DNA from: Microterricola viridarii
Lineage (GTDB): Bacteria; Actinomycetota; Actinomycetes; Actinomycetales; Microbacteriaceae
Length of the DNA stretch: 64,000 nt
Direction of reading: 5' to 3'
NCBI RefSeq assembly: GCF_001542775.1
Contig: NZ_CP014145.1
Span: forward strand, 3,410,001 to 3,474,000
Part shown: in pieces, positions 25,639-35,200 of the stretch
Layout of the letters: every line of letters starts with the position of its first letter
Position numbering within the stretch: position 1 is the first letter of the stretch
Translations under genes and position numbers: made by a program
Notes under the pieces: generated by a model
Told to the model about the DNA's origin: nothing
The model's database searches: none
What the model saw: only the letters and a program-made list of their open reading frames with translations

Positions 25639-27081
25639 TCAGCGCGCGTCTCGCGCCGTCTGGCGTCGACGTGCCACCAACAGTGCGGCCCCGAGCATCG
25701 TCAGCAGCGCTGCTCCCGCGACGAGGGGGCCGGCGTCTGCGCCCGTCTTGGCAATCGGATCCGCTGCAGCGGGTGCCGCTGCCGGGCCGATGACCAGTTC
25801 GAATGACCTCACCCCGTATGACGTCTGGCCGACGGCCACGACGGTGTGTGTCCCCGCTCCGAGCGAGGCCAGGGTGGCAGGGGTGAGGGTGATCGTGACA
25901 CCATCGGCGCCGGCGGGGACCGTGCCCAGCAGGGTGGGCGCCGAATAGGCGAACACGTCGACGAAAGAATCCCCGGTGCCCCATTCGAACGTCGCCGTCT
26001 GAGCCGTCGCCGGGTCCACCGGGCCGGCGGGCAGGCCGAGGTCGGTCTGCGGCCGCAGATCGCCGGTGGCCATGAAGAAGCTGGGGAGCCCGGACGAATC
26101 GGCGACGGGCGCCGCGGCGGCGGGCAGCTGCGGTGCGGTGACGGCCGCAGTGAGCGCGCTCGTGACCGTCGTCGGCGTGTAGCCGGCGAGTTCGCCGGTG
26201 ACCATAACGCTGACCTGGTACGTGACGAACTTGCGGTTCACCGTCGTCGTCGGGGCGTTCCTCTTCTCGATGGGCTCCCAGATGAACTCGTCGCCGTTCA
26301 GCAACCACTTGTACGAGAACACGGTGCCGTCGGGCCAGCCGCCGAGTGAAGCGGTGAGCACCTGGTCGAGCACCGGCTTGCCGGTGACCGTGACGGAACC
26401 CGCGGGCAGCGCGGGCAGCTCCGGTGCGGGCGCGCCGAGCGTCCACCAGGAATGCACCCAGTCGATCTTGGTGACAACGCTGGTTGTGTCGGCATTGGTG
26501 CGCAGGCCGAAGCCGGTCACCTGCGGGGCAGCCTCGCTGCCGGCGGCGACGCGGAGCAGCTCGAGGAGGTCGGCGAGGGGCAGCTCGGCTCCCGCGGGAG
26601 TGTTGCCGATGCTGCTGCTGGTGGTCCACGTGTCGGCGAGATTGACCCGGTTTGTGCCCGCGCGCGGGGCGACCGGGCTCAGCGTCGTCGATCCACTCGC
26701 TCCGAAGATCACGGGCACCTGGTAGAAGGCCGGGCCCGAATCGGTCGTTGTGGTCCACGAGATGGAGTCGTCCTCCACGCCGCCTGTGAAATCAGGGAGG
26801 CGCAGCGGCTCGGCAAACGCATAGATCATCTCAGATCCGCCGCTGATCTGGATGCCGCCGGGCACATCCGCAAAGCTGTCGGGCGCGTCCGTGTCGCCCC
26901 GGTGCCAGCCTTCCGACGCGGTTCCCGCGGCGGCGATGTCGGACGCATTGACATGCATGGCGAGCCGGACGGTCGCCGCGGCCGGGGCTGCGGTGACGAG
27001 GGATGCGCCGCCGATCAGGGCGAGGCTGAGGCCGAGTGAAAGGCTGCGGGTGAGCCGATTCTGGGAGGGGTTGTTGGTCAT
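25639..27081 (-). CDS. Wall-anchored surface protein, paralogue A (sortase-like IAKTG tail)
   Basis: A 480-residue exported protein. A signal peptide (SLSLGLSLALIGGASLVTAA) is followed by an N-terminal domain of about 190 residues, an Ig-like domain (VTVTGKPVLDQVLTASLGGW) and a second beta-sandwich (FEWGTGDSFVDVFAYSAPTL). The C-terminus is IAKTG, then a membrane segment and RRR, a class-E (LAxTG-like) sortase signal. The start at 27081 was preferred; AAAGGAG lies 11 bases upstream, slightly far, and inside the alternative ATG at 27102. It shares domain order with the gene at 28208-29605. The ligand is unknown. Confidence 0.7.
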   Translation of the reverse strand: MTNNPSQNRLTRSLSLGLSLALIGGASLVTAAPAAATVRLAMHVNASDIAAAGTASEGWHRGDTDAPDSFADVPGGIQISGGSEMIYAFAEPLRLPDFTGGVEDDSISWTTTTDSGPAFYQVPVIFGASGSTTLSPVAPRAGTNRVNLADTWTTSSSIGNTPAGAELPLADLLELLRVAAGSEAAPQVTGFGLRTNADTTSVVTKIDWVHSWWTLGAPAPELPALPAGSVTVTGKPVLDQVLTASLGGWPDGTVFSYKWLLNGDEFIWEPIEKRNAPTTTVNRKFVTYQVSVMVTGELAGYTPTTVTSALTAAVTAPQLPAAAAPVADSSGLPSFFMATGDLRPQTDLGLPAGPVDPATAQTATFEWGTGDSFVDVFAYSAPTLLGTVPAGADGVTITLTPATLASLGAGTHTVVAVGQTSYGVRSFELVIGPAAAPAAADPIAKTGADAGPLVAGAALLTMLGAALLVARRRQTARDAR

Positions 27082-27283
27082 GGTTGTGTGTTCTCCTTTC
27101 ATGTCAGTGGATTGTTCGCAGCCTCAGCGAGGTGGCGAATCGAATCCGACATGAATGCCGGCACACGCGCGTCCCCCGATGCAACTGCTCGCAGCATACT
27201 GCCGGGAGTCACCAAAATGGGGGACGTGTTCACATTGTTATTTTTGCGGGCTGCCTAGGGGTTTTTCTGCCTCACGGACAGGG

Positions 27284-28021
27284 TCAGGCGTGCCCAGGCG
27301 CGGGGCTCAGCGTGATGCGCGAGCCGTTGAGAGCGGAGGCCGGCGTGCTCCAGAGCCCGACGACATCTGCAGCGAGCTGCGGCTCGAGCCCGGCGAGCGA
27401 CTTCACGACGAAAACGACCGCAGCGGCCGTCGGCGGCTCGGGGGCCGTGGCCTTGGCGAAACCCTGCGCGACGGCGCGGGTCCAGGCATCGGCGGCAGCC
27501 TTGGCCGCGGCGTAGTTGGCGCCGCCGGCGAGCGGGCGCTCCACCGAGGTGCTCGACACGATCGCGAGGCGGCCGGCATCCGAGGCCAGCAGATCGTCGT
27601 TGAAGGCGCGCGTGGTGTTGCGCAGGGTGCCGAAGGCGGCCTCGAGCGCCCGCCAGTCCTCGTCGCTCTGGCCGGCCAGCCCGCCGCCGCCGCGCCATCC
27701 GCCGACCAGGTGCACCAGCCCGTCGAGGCCGCCGTGGCCGTGCTCGGCCGCCTGGCCGCGGATCTCGGCGGCGAGGGCCTCGACGGCGGAGAGGTCGCCG
27801 AGGTCACAGACGCGGGTGATGGTGCCGGGCACGGACGCCGCGAGCTCCGCGAGCCGGTCGGCGTTGGAGCCGACGGCGATGACGCGGGCCCCCGCGCTCT
27901 GCAGGGCCGCGGCGCAGGCATGCCCGGCGGCGCTCGTGGCGCCGGCGATCAGCACGGTGCGGCCGGCGGCGCTGGACGGGGTGGCGGGGACCGAGGGGCG
28001 GGGCGACTCTGGCGTGCTCAT
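27284..28021 (-). CDS. SDR family oxidoreductase
   Basis: A 245-residue short-chain dehydrogenase-like protein. The cofactor loop is AGATSAAGHACA, a slightly altered T-G-x3-G-x-G. VSSTSVERPLAGGANYAAAK supplies Ser, Tyr and Lys with an atypical spacing, and the N-x-A-G motif appears as HLVGGW. It lies between the two wall-anchored proteins, both on the same strand, but a terminator separates it from the upstream one. The substrate cannot be inferred. Confidence 0.75.
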   Translation of the reverse strand: MSTPESPRPSVPATPSSAAGRTVLIAGATSAAGHACAAALQSAGARVIAVGSNADRLAELAASVPGTITRVCDLGDLSAVEALAAEIRGQAAEHGHGGLDGLVHLVGGWRGGGGLAGQSDEDWRALEAAFGTLRNTTRAFNDDLLASDAGRLAIVSSTSVERPLAGGANYAAAKAAADAWTRAVAQGFAKATAPEPPTAAAVVFVVKSLAGLEPQLAADVVGLWSTPASALNGSRITLSPAPGHA

Positions 28022-28106
28022 GCTCTCAGGCTAGTCATCGGCTGTGCGCAGGGCCACCGTTCACGCGCACGCCGTGACGGCTTCCGGCCGGGTCGCGGCC
28101 AGAGGA

Positions 28107-28145
28107 GACGTACAGAGAAGACGTACAGAGAAGACGTACAGAGAA
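28107..28145. repeat. 13-bp tandem repeat, three perfect copies
   Basis: GACGTACAGAGAA is repeated three times without change (28107-28119, 28120-28132, 28133-28145), directly beside a terminator hairpin. It lies between the SDR gene and the end of wall-anchored paralogue B. It is not related to the large repeat family. Confidence 0.9.
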
Positions 28146-28175
28146 GAGGGGCACTGCCGTGTGGCAGTGCCCCTC
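28146..28175 (-). terminator. Rho-independent-like hairpin
   Basis: A 13-bp perfect stem (GAGGGGCACTGCC and complement) with a GTGT loop, 33 bases past the stop of wall-anchored paralogue B. Confidence 0.75.
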
Positions 28176-28207
28176 TGTGCGAGCGAGCGGTGTGCTCGGC
28201 TGCGCTG

Positions 28208-29605
28208 TTAGAGCTTCGTGCTTCGGCGGCGCACAACGACCAGCGCGGCGCCGAGCAGCAGCATGAACGAGGCGGCGGCGAACGGAAGAGTCGCCTCGAC
28301 GCCGGTCTCGGCCAGGCCGGCCGTGATGTTCAGTGCGTACGCCTGCACGGACTTCGAGCTCTGACCCACGACGACGAGGGTGTGGTCGCCGGCTGAGAGC
28401 TGCGAGAGCAGCCCGGTGGTGAGCTCGATCTGCACGGCGCCATCAACGACGGCGAAGGTGCCGACGAGGGTGGGCGTGGAGTAGGCGTAGACGTCAACGA
28501 AGTTGTCCGCGCCCTCCCAGGCAATGGAGGCGGTGTGGTTCGACCCGGCGTTGAGCGACCCGGCAGGCAGACCGGCGGCATCCTGGGCCTGCACCCCGGC
28601 GGGCGCGTTGGCTGCCAGGAAGGCCGGCAGCTCGGAGGAGCTGGCGACCGGTGCGGGAGCGGCGGGCAGCTGGGTTGCCGTGACGGCCGCGGTGAGCGCG
28701 CTCTGCGCCCGCGTCGGCGAGAAGCCGTCGAGGGTGGCGGTGACGTTGACGCCGATGAAGCGGGTGACCACGTCACCGGTGACGGTGTAGCTGGTGCCCG
28801 TAGCGCCCTCGATCGGGCCGCCGAGGTTGCCGCCGTTGTAGAACCACTCGTAGCTGAGCTCGGTGCCGGCGGGCCAGCCCGCGGTGGCCAGGGTCAGGGT
28901 CTGGCCGACGACCGGCGAGCCGGCAACGGTGACCGTCACGCCATCGAGCGGGATGGCGGGCGGGCCGCCGAAGGTGAACGTCGTGCCGAAGACGTCGAGG
29001 GCCGTCAGGTAGCTGTAGCTCTGCACGGAGTTGATGCCGTAGCTGACGACCTTGGTCAAACCGGCGTCCTCGAGCGCGGGGAGAATCGTCTCCAGCGCGG
29101 TCGGGGTGTTCGGGGTGATCCCGGGAAGCTGGGCGTTCACGGTCCAGGACGAGTCCAGGCCGGGTGCGTTCGTTCCGGCGACAGCGCCGGAGAAGCGCAG
29201 GTCGGCGCTCTCCCCGAGTTCGTTCTGCACGGTGAATTCGAAGGTAGACGGCGAGGAGTCCTCGGTCGTGGCCCAGGTGATGCGCTTCTCGGTGAGGGCA
29301 TCGGTGTAGCTGGAGAGCGCCTGCGGCGTTTCCAGCGTGTTCGTGATCGTGCTGCCGTAGGGGAGGCCCAGCGCTCCGCCCTCGTCTGCGATGCCGTCGA
29401 GGGAGTAGCTGAACCAGCCGATGCCGCCGAACCCGGCGGTGATGTCGGCCTTGGCGATGTGGGTGGCGACTGGCGCTACGGCGGATGCCGGTGCGGCGGC
29501 CGCGAGGGCTGCGCCGGAGAGCAGGGCGACGCCGAGTCCGAGCGCGGCGCCGCGGCGAAGCCGGGCGCCCAGGGTGGTCTGATTCACGAGTGCATGTCCG
29601 TTCAT
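28208..29605 (-). CDS. Wall-anchored surface protein, paralogue B (LAETG tail)
   Basis: A 465-residue exported protein with the same layout as paralogue A: signal peptide (GLGVALLSGAALAAAAPASA), a 200-residue N-terminal domain (ATHIAKADITAGFGGIGWFS), an Ig-like domain (VTVAGSPVVGQTLTLATAGW), a second beta domain (ASIAWEGADNFVDVYAYSTP), then LAETG, a membrane segment and RRR. LAETG is a classic class-E sortase site of actinobacteria. The ATG at 29605 has no strong ribosome site; no other in-frame start lies close before the signal peptide. Probably a structural or adhesive surface protein. Confidence 0.72.
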   Translation of the reverse strand: MNGHALVNQTTLGARLRRGAALGLGVALLSGAALAAAAPASAVAPVATHIAKADITAGFGGIGWFSYSLDGIADEGGALGLPYGSTITNTLETPQALSSYTDALTEKRITWATTEDSSPSTFEFTVQNELGESADLRFSGAVAGTNAPGLDSSWTVNAQLPGITPNTPTALETILPALEDAGLTKVVSYGINSVQSYSYLTALDVFGTTFTFGGPPAIPLDGVTVTVAGSPVVGQTLTLATAGWPAGTELSYEWFYNGGNLGGPIEGATGTSYTVTGDVVTRFIGVNVTATLDGFSPTRAQSALTAAVTATQLPAAPAPVASSSELPAFLAANAPAGVQAQDAAGLPAGSLNAGSNHTASIAWEGADNFVDVYAYSTPTLVGTFAVVDGAVQIELTTGLLSQLSAGDHTLVVVGQSSKSVQAYALNITAGLAETGVEATLPFAAASFMLLLGAALVVVRRRSTKL

Positions 29606-29800
29606 AGGGGGCAGATCACCCGTGCCGCGAACCAGACTGATTTCGCCTGCAGTTCGTCGGACGAACGCCGACTCTTCCGGCGAGATCCGCCTGAGCTTAT
29701 CGGCCGGAATGGCCGCACGGCGTCCACATTTTTTGAATGTGACCACGAATGGGGGTGCTGGGCGAACGAGGCGGTTTCCCGAGCTCCGGGCACAACGAAA

Positions 29801-29847
29801 GTGCGCGGGTGACCAGTGTTGGTTTCGAACACCGGCCACCCGCGCAC
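29801..29847 (-). terminator. Terminator of the DUF6421 gene
   Basis: A 20-bp stem with a 7-base loop. On the minus strand the two non-Watson-Crick positions become G-U pairs, so the hairpin is strongest in the transcript of the DUF6421 gene, which ends 20 bases away. The rest of the 29606-29866 gap holds the upstream region of wall-anchored paralogue B, with a CACATT/AATGTG inverted repeat at 29725-29741. Confidence 0.7.
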
Positions 29848-29866
29848 ATCGTCGCGCGGCCTGGCG

Positions 29867-31288
29867 CTAGGCGGTGGCCGCCGTGATGCCGATCGTCGAT
29901 TCGATGACGGGCTTCATCTTCTTGTCGAGCGCCTCGAAGAACATCGACAGCGGGAACTCGTCGTCCAGCACCAGGTCGGTGTAGCCCTTCGGGGCGCCGG
30001 CGAGCACGTCTTCCGGGAGGCCCTTGGCCCAGTGCGACGCCGGGTTCGGGGTCAGCGTCTCGGCGATCATGTCGTACGCGGCCAGCCAGTGCGCCTTCTT
30101 CGGGCGGTCGATCGACTTCCAGTACAGCTCGTCGATCTGCGCGCCGAGGGCGATGACGACCTCGGGCACGGCCTCCCAGTCGAAGGCGAGCCGGGTGTCG
30201 GTCCAGTGCAGCACGTGGTGCTGGTGCATCCACGCGAACAGCAGCTGGCCGCCGAGCCCGTCGTAGTTGCGCACCCGGCTGCCGGTGATGGCGAAGCGGA
30301 AGATGCGGTCGAAGATCACCGCGTACTGCACCAGCTTGGCGTGCTTGCGCGCCTCCGGGCTGGCGTTCTCATCACGCTCGATCGCGACCGACTCGCGGAA
30401 CGCGGTCAGGTCGCAGCGCAGCTCCTCCAGCGAGTAGAGGAAGAACGGCATCCGCTGCTTGATCATGAACGGGTCGAACGGCAGGTCGCCGCGCATGTGC
30501 GTGCGGTCGTGGATCAGGTCCCACATCACGAACGTCTCTTCGGCCAGCTTCTGGTCGTCGAGGAGCGTCGCGGCGTCCGCGGGCAGTTCGAGCTTGGTGA
30601 TCTCGGCTGCCGCGCGCACCACGCGGCGGTAGCGGGCCGCCTCGCGGTCCTGGAAGATCGCGCCCCAGGTGAAGGTCGGGATCTCGCGCATCGCGACCGT
30701 CTCGGGGAACAGCACGGCCGAGTTGGTGTCGTAGCCGGGAGTGAAGTCGACGAAGCGCAGCGGCACGAACAGCTTGTTGCCATAGTCGCCGGCCTCCAGC
30801 TCGCCGATGAACTCGGGCCAGATGACCTCGACCAGCACGGCCTCGACGTAGCGGTTCGAGCTGCCGTTCTGCGTGTACATCGGGAACACGACGAGGTGGC
30901 GCAGCCCGTCGACGCGGTGCAGCTGCGGCTGGAACGCCATCAGCGAGTCGTAGAAGTCGGGCACGCCGAAGCCGGCGGCGCTCCACTTCTCGAAGTCGGT
31001 TGCGAGCGCGGCCAGGTAGGCGGCGTCGTGCGGGAACAGCGGGGCGAGCTCGCGCACGGCGGCCACGAGTGTGGCGACGTGGGCGGCGGATGCCGGGTGC
31101 TCCGCGGCATCCTGAACAGAGCCGTCCTGGGCCTGCACGGCCTGCAGCGCGATTGCGGCCTGCTTGAGGCGCACCCACGCGGGGTGGTTCTCGACATCGG
31201 CGGCGAGGGCGATGTCCAGCGCGGTGGTCAGGCCGTCTTCGACAACCTCGGGCTCACCGACCAGTGCTTGCGCAATGTAATTCGACAT
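29867..31288 (-). CDS. DUF6421 family protein
   Basis: A 473-residue soluble protein resembling the DUF6421 family of Microbacteriaceae-type actinobacteria. No signal peptide or membrane segment is seen. A conspicuous stretch is WDLIHDRTHMRGDLPFDP followed by LYSLEELRCDLTAFRE, where His and acidic residues could bind a metal as in some metallohydrolases; this is a guess from pattern only. The ATG at 31288 has GGGAGG six bases upstream. It is monocistronic with its own terminator. Function unknown. Confidence 0.75.
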   Translation of the reverse strand: MSNYIAQALVGEPEVVEDGLTTALDIALAADVENHPAWVRLKQAAIALQAVQAQDGSVQDAAEHPASAAHVATLVAAVRELAPLFPHDAAYLAALATDFEKWSAAGFGVPDFYDSLMAFQPQLHRVDGLRHLVVFPMYTQNGSSNRYVEAVLVEVIWPEFIGELEAGDYGNKLFVPLRFVDFTPGYDTNSAVLFPETVAMREIPTFTWGAIFQDREAARYRRVVRAAAEITKLELPADAATLLDDQKLAEETFVMWDLIHDRTHMRGDLPFDPFMIKQRMPFFLYSLEELRCDLTAFRESVAIERDENASPEARKHAKLVQYAVIFDRIFRFAITGSRVRNYDGLGGQLLFAWMHQHHVLHWTDTRLAFDWEAVPEVVIALGAQIDELYWKSIDRPKKAHWLAAYDMIAETLTPNPASHWAKGLPEDVLAGAPKGYTDLVLDDEFPLSMFFEALDKKMKPVIESTIGITAATA

Positions 31289-31505
31289 GGGAACCTCCCG
31301 TCCTCGTAGACGGCCGCAGGCGGTGCGGAATGCAGCGCAGGCGGCAACGTGTGCGCCAATGTGGCGTGTGCTCAAGGCTAACGAGCGAAGCGCTGCGTTT
31401 TCATGACGGAGTGCGCAAGGATGCTGCGTTCTGGCCGAGTTTTGCGCGGCGAAACGGTGCTCTGCTGTGGATTCCCGCGTTGGCTGCGGGACATAGGCTG
31501 AGCCG

Positions 31506-32129
31506 GTGCAGTTCTCCCTCTGGCTCGCCCTGCTCGGCGCCACCCTCGTGATCAGCCTCACGCCCGGCGCGGGCGCGATCAACACGATGAGCAACTCGCT
31601 GAACGCGGGGTTCCGGCGCTCGATCTGGGGCATCCTCGGGCAGCAGGCCGCACTCATCATCCACATCGTGATCGTGGCGCTCGGCGTCGGCGTGCTCGTT
31701 GCCAGCTCGCCGATCGCGTTCAACGTGATCCGCTACGCCGGTGCCGCCTACCTCGTCTACCTCGGCATCCGGCAGTTCCTGGCGAAGCCGTCCAACGACG
31801 AGGAGAGCGTTGAGCTGCGGCGCAATGAGCCGGCTTGGTCGATGTTTCGGCGCGGGTTCTGGGTGAACCTGCTCAACCCCAAGGCGATCGTGTTCTTCCT
31901 CGCCTTCCTGCCGCAGTTCATCCGCCTCGACCAGCCGCTGCTGCCGCAGTACCTGGTCGTCGCGGTCACGGTGATGGTGGTCGACATCCTCGTCATGTGG
32001 TTCTTCTTCGCCGGGGCGGCCCGCTCGTTCCAACGGTTCACCCGGGACGCCCGCGGCCAACTGATCCTCAACCGCATCTTCGGCTCACTGTTCGTGGCCG
32101 TCGGCGCGATTCTCGCCGTCATCCACTAG
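31506..32129 (+). CDS. LysE family amino-acid exporter
   Basis: A 207-residue membrane protein with six predicted helices, an amino-acid or homoserine lactone exporter of the LysE/RhtB superfamily. The family signature near the N-terminus appears as ISLTPGAGAINTMSNSLNAG, then GILGQQAALIIHI and a conserved WVNLLNPKAIVFFLAFLPQF. The GTG start gives the correct length. It is monocistronic, followed by a strong bidirectional terminator. Homoserine, threonine or another small amino acid is the likely substrate. Confidence 0.88.
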   Translation: MQFSLWLALLGATLVISLTPGAGAINTMSNSLNAGFRRSIWGILGQQAALIIHIVIVALGVGVLVASSPIAFNVIRYAGAAYLVYLGIRQFLAKPSNDEESVELRRNEPAWSMFRRGFWVNLLNPKAIVFFLAFLPQFIRLDQPLLPQYLVVAVTVMVVDILVMWFFFAGAARSFQRFTRDARGQLILNRIFGSLFVAVGAILAVIH

Positions 32130-32179
32130 TCGCGCACCCGCGCCGCGGGAGACCTGCTCGCGCTGCCCTCGCCCCTCCA

Positions 32180-32245
32180 GCAATCGAGAAGCAAAAAAAC
32201 GCGCCAAGACCCGGGTCTTGGCGCGTTTTCTTGCTTCTCGATTGC
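32180..32245. terminator. Long bidirectional terminator
   Basis: An almost perfect 66-base hairpin. The inner stem CGCGCCAAGACCC is flanked by an A7 run on one side and a T4 run on the other, and the outer arms (GCAATCGAGAAGC and complement) also pair. Both orientations give a GC-rich hairpin followed by U residues, so it ends both the LysE gene and the convergent SNF2 gene. Confidence 0.9.
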
Positions 32246-32266
32246 TGTGCGGCGTGCGCGAGTGGG

Positions 32267-35200
32267 CTACGCGAACAGCTCGCGGATGTCGGCCGCGGTC
32301 AGCGCCCCGCCCGAGGCCGCGCCGTCGCTCATCACGCTGTCGAAGAGCTTCGACTTGGTCGCCTTCAGCGCCATCACCTTCTCCTCGATCGTGTTCGTGG
32401 CGACGAGCCGGTAGACCATCACGTTCTTGGTCTGTCCGATGCGGTGGGTGCGGTCGACGGCCTGCGCCTCTGTGGCCGGGTTCCACCACGGGTCGAGCAG
32501 GATCACGTAGTCGGCTTCGGTGAGGTTCAGCCCGAATCCACCCGCCTTGAGGCTGATCAGGAACACCGGGTTCGTGCCGTCCTTGAACTCGGCGATGGTC
32601 TTGGCCCGGCTGCGGGTCTTGCCGTCGAGGTAGGAGTAGGCGATGCCGGCCGCGTCCAAGCGCTCCCTCGCCTTCGCCAGGTATCCGGTGAACTGGCTGA
32701 AGATGAGGGTGCGGTGCCCCTCTGCCACGGTGTCTTCGAGCATCTCCAGCAGCACGTCGAGTTTCGTCGACGGGATGTGCGCGTACTTCTCGTCGTACAG
32801 GCTGGCGTCCAGGCTGAGCTGGCGCAGCATGGTGAGCGAGCGGAAGATCTCGAAGCGGTTCGCGTTCATGTCTTCGATCAGACCGAGCACCTTCTGCCGC
32901 TCCCGATGCAGGTGGGTGTCGTAGACGGTGCGGTGCTGCGGGGCGAGCTCGAGCTCGAGTACCTGCTCCTGCTTGGCCGGCAGGTCGCTGGCGACCTCGT
33001 CCTTGGTGCGGCGCAGCATGAACGGGCGGATGCGGCGGCGCAGCTGCGCCAGCCGCTCGTGGGCCTCGTCGTCGCCGCCCTCGATGGGCTTCTGGTAGAA
33101 GTCGGCGAACTTGGCCGGGGTGGGGAACAGCCCCGGCGCCGTGATCGAGAACAGCGACCACAGCTCCATCAGGTTGTTCTCCAGCGGGGTGCCGGTGATC
33201 GCGAGCTTGAACGGCGTGTTCAGGCGTCGGGCGCACTGGTAGGCCCGGCTCTGGTGGTTCTTCACGAACTGGGCCTCGTCGAGCAGCATGCCCGCCCAGG
33301 GCAGGGCGTCGTATTCGTCGAAGTCGAGCCGGAACAGCGTGTACGAGGTGATCACGACATCCGCCCCCGCCGCCAGATCGGCCAGGCTCTTCGAGCGCTT
33401 GCCGCCGGTCGCGGTGATGGTCGCGACCCGCAGGCTGGGTGCGAACTTCGCGCACTCGCTGGCCCAGTTGGGCACGACGCTGGTCGGCGCGACGACCAGG
33501 AACGGTGGGGCGGATGCCGCGGCATCCGCCTGGCTCGGATCGACCTGGCCCGACTGCTCCGCGTGCAGCCGGCGGCTCTCGGCGATCAGCGCGATGGCCT
33601 GCAGCGTCTTGCCGAGTCCCATGTCGTCGGCCAGCACGCCGCCGAGTCCCTGCTCGTAGAGGAAGCCGAGCCACTCGAAGCCCTGCTGCTGGTAGCCGCG
33701 CAGGCTCGCGTGCACCGTGCCGGGCAGGGCGCGTGGTCCGATCTCGCTGCCGGCGCTGAGCCCGGCGACGGCGCGCTGCCAGGCCTCGGCCTGCTGGCTG
33801 ACGATGCCGAGCTCGGCCAGCTCGTCCCAGAGATCCGCCTGGAACCGGCTGAGGCCGAGGCCGGGCGCGTTCGAGTCCTGCAGGGTGCGCGCCTCGGCGA
33901 TCAGGCGGCGCAGTTGCTGCAGTTCGGGGCGGTCGAGGCTGAACCAGACGCCGTCCGGGAGGATCATGACCTCCTGCTCGCGGGCGAGGGCCAGGAACAG
34001 GTCGTCGAAGTGCACGGTGTGGCCGTCGACGCTGACGTCGACGGCGAGGTCGAACCAGTCGCGGTCGCCGGGGCGTTCCTGCGTGCCGACGGCGATCAGC
34101 GGCGCCGCCTCTGCCTCGCGGTAGGCGGGTCGTTCGCCCTGGAACCGCACCGTGACGTCGGCGGACCCCTCGAGCTCTGCGACCTCCGCGGCGAGGAAGG
34201 CGATCATCGAGACGCCGGTGAGGGCGCTGTGTTCGGCCAGCTGAGGGGTGGGTACCCGGGCCTCCGGCTGCGCGCCGTCGACGAGGGCGGGGTGCCGGCC
34301 CAGCAGCGGCTCGAGGGTGGCCAGGATGGCGCGTTCGCCCGCCGTGTCGCGGTACTCGGTGGCATCCGCTCCGGCCCACAGTCGGCGGGTCGCGGCGTCG
34401 TCGTTCGCCCGCGCCGGGTCGCGGTAGCGCCAGCTCCAGTGCAGCTCGATGCGCTCGGTGCCGTGCGGCGTGATGGTGAGCAACAGATTGGGCAGCGGCG
34501 CACTGGCCAACTCGACGGAGGCGTCGGTGCTGGTCAGCGTGAGCTGCCGGCGCAGGTGCGGGTAGTAGCCGGTGAAGAACGCCTTCTCATCGGCGGCGGG
34601 CACGACGAGCGCGCTGTCGGCCGCGGCGAGTTCGCGGATGCTCGCGTCGATGGGGGCGCTCAGCGCGGTGAGGGTGAACCGTGCCTCAGAGAGCGGTGCG
34701 CCGGGGGCCAGCGGCAGCCAGCGCGCGACGCCGTATGCGGGGGTGCCGAGCGCGAACAGGTTGCCCGCCTCGAGCGCCTGCCGCTCGAACGTGAAGGTGG
34801 GGGTCAGCCGCAGCTCGGCGTCACCCCGCACGAGGTCGAGGGTGAGTTCGATGGCGGCCTCGTCGAGGGCGACGGGGGTCTGCTTCTTGTCGGCGCCGAC
34901 GAACGCGACACCGCTGGCGTGCGCCGACAGGAGAAGTTCCCAGAGCGCACCGGTGCGCAGGTTCTCCAGCGACATGGCCTCGTCGACGTACGGCTGGTAG
35001 AACTTGCGGTTCGAGTACTCGTCGTGAATCTGGCGCAGCGCCCGCAGCTGGGTCGGGATGAGGTCGAGGTCGGCAGAGCCGAGGCTGTTCCAGCGCAGCG
35101 CCCCCTTGACCCACCTGCCGCTCTTGCCGAGGTGCAGCGGCCGCAGGGTCAACCGGGGCGGCCTGGCGGGGGCGCCCCGCGGGGTGCGCCAATCGCGCGA

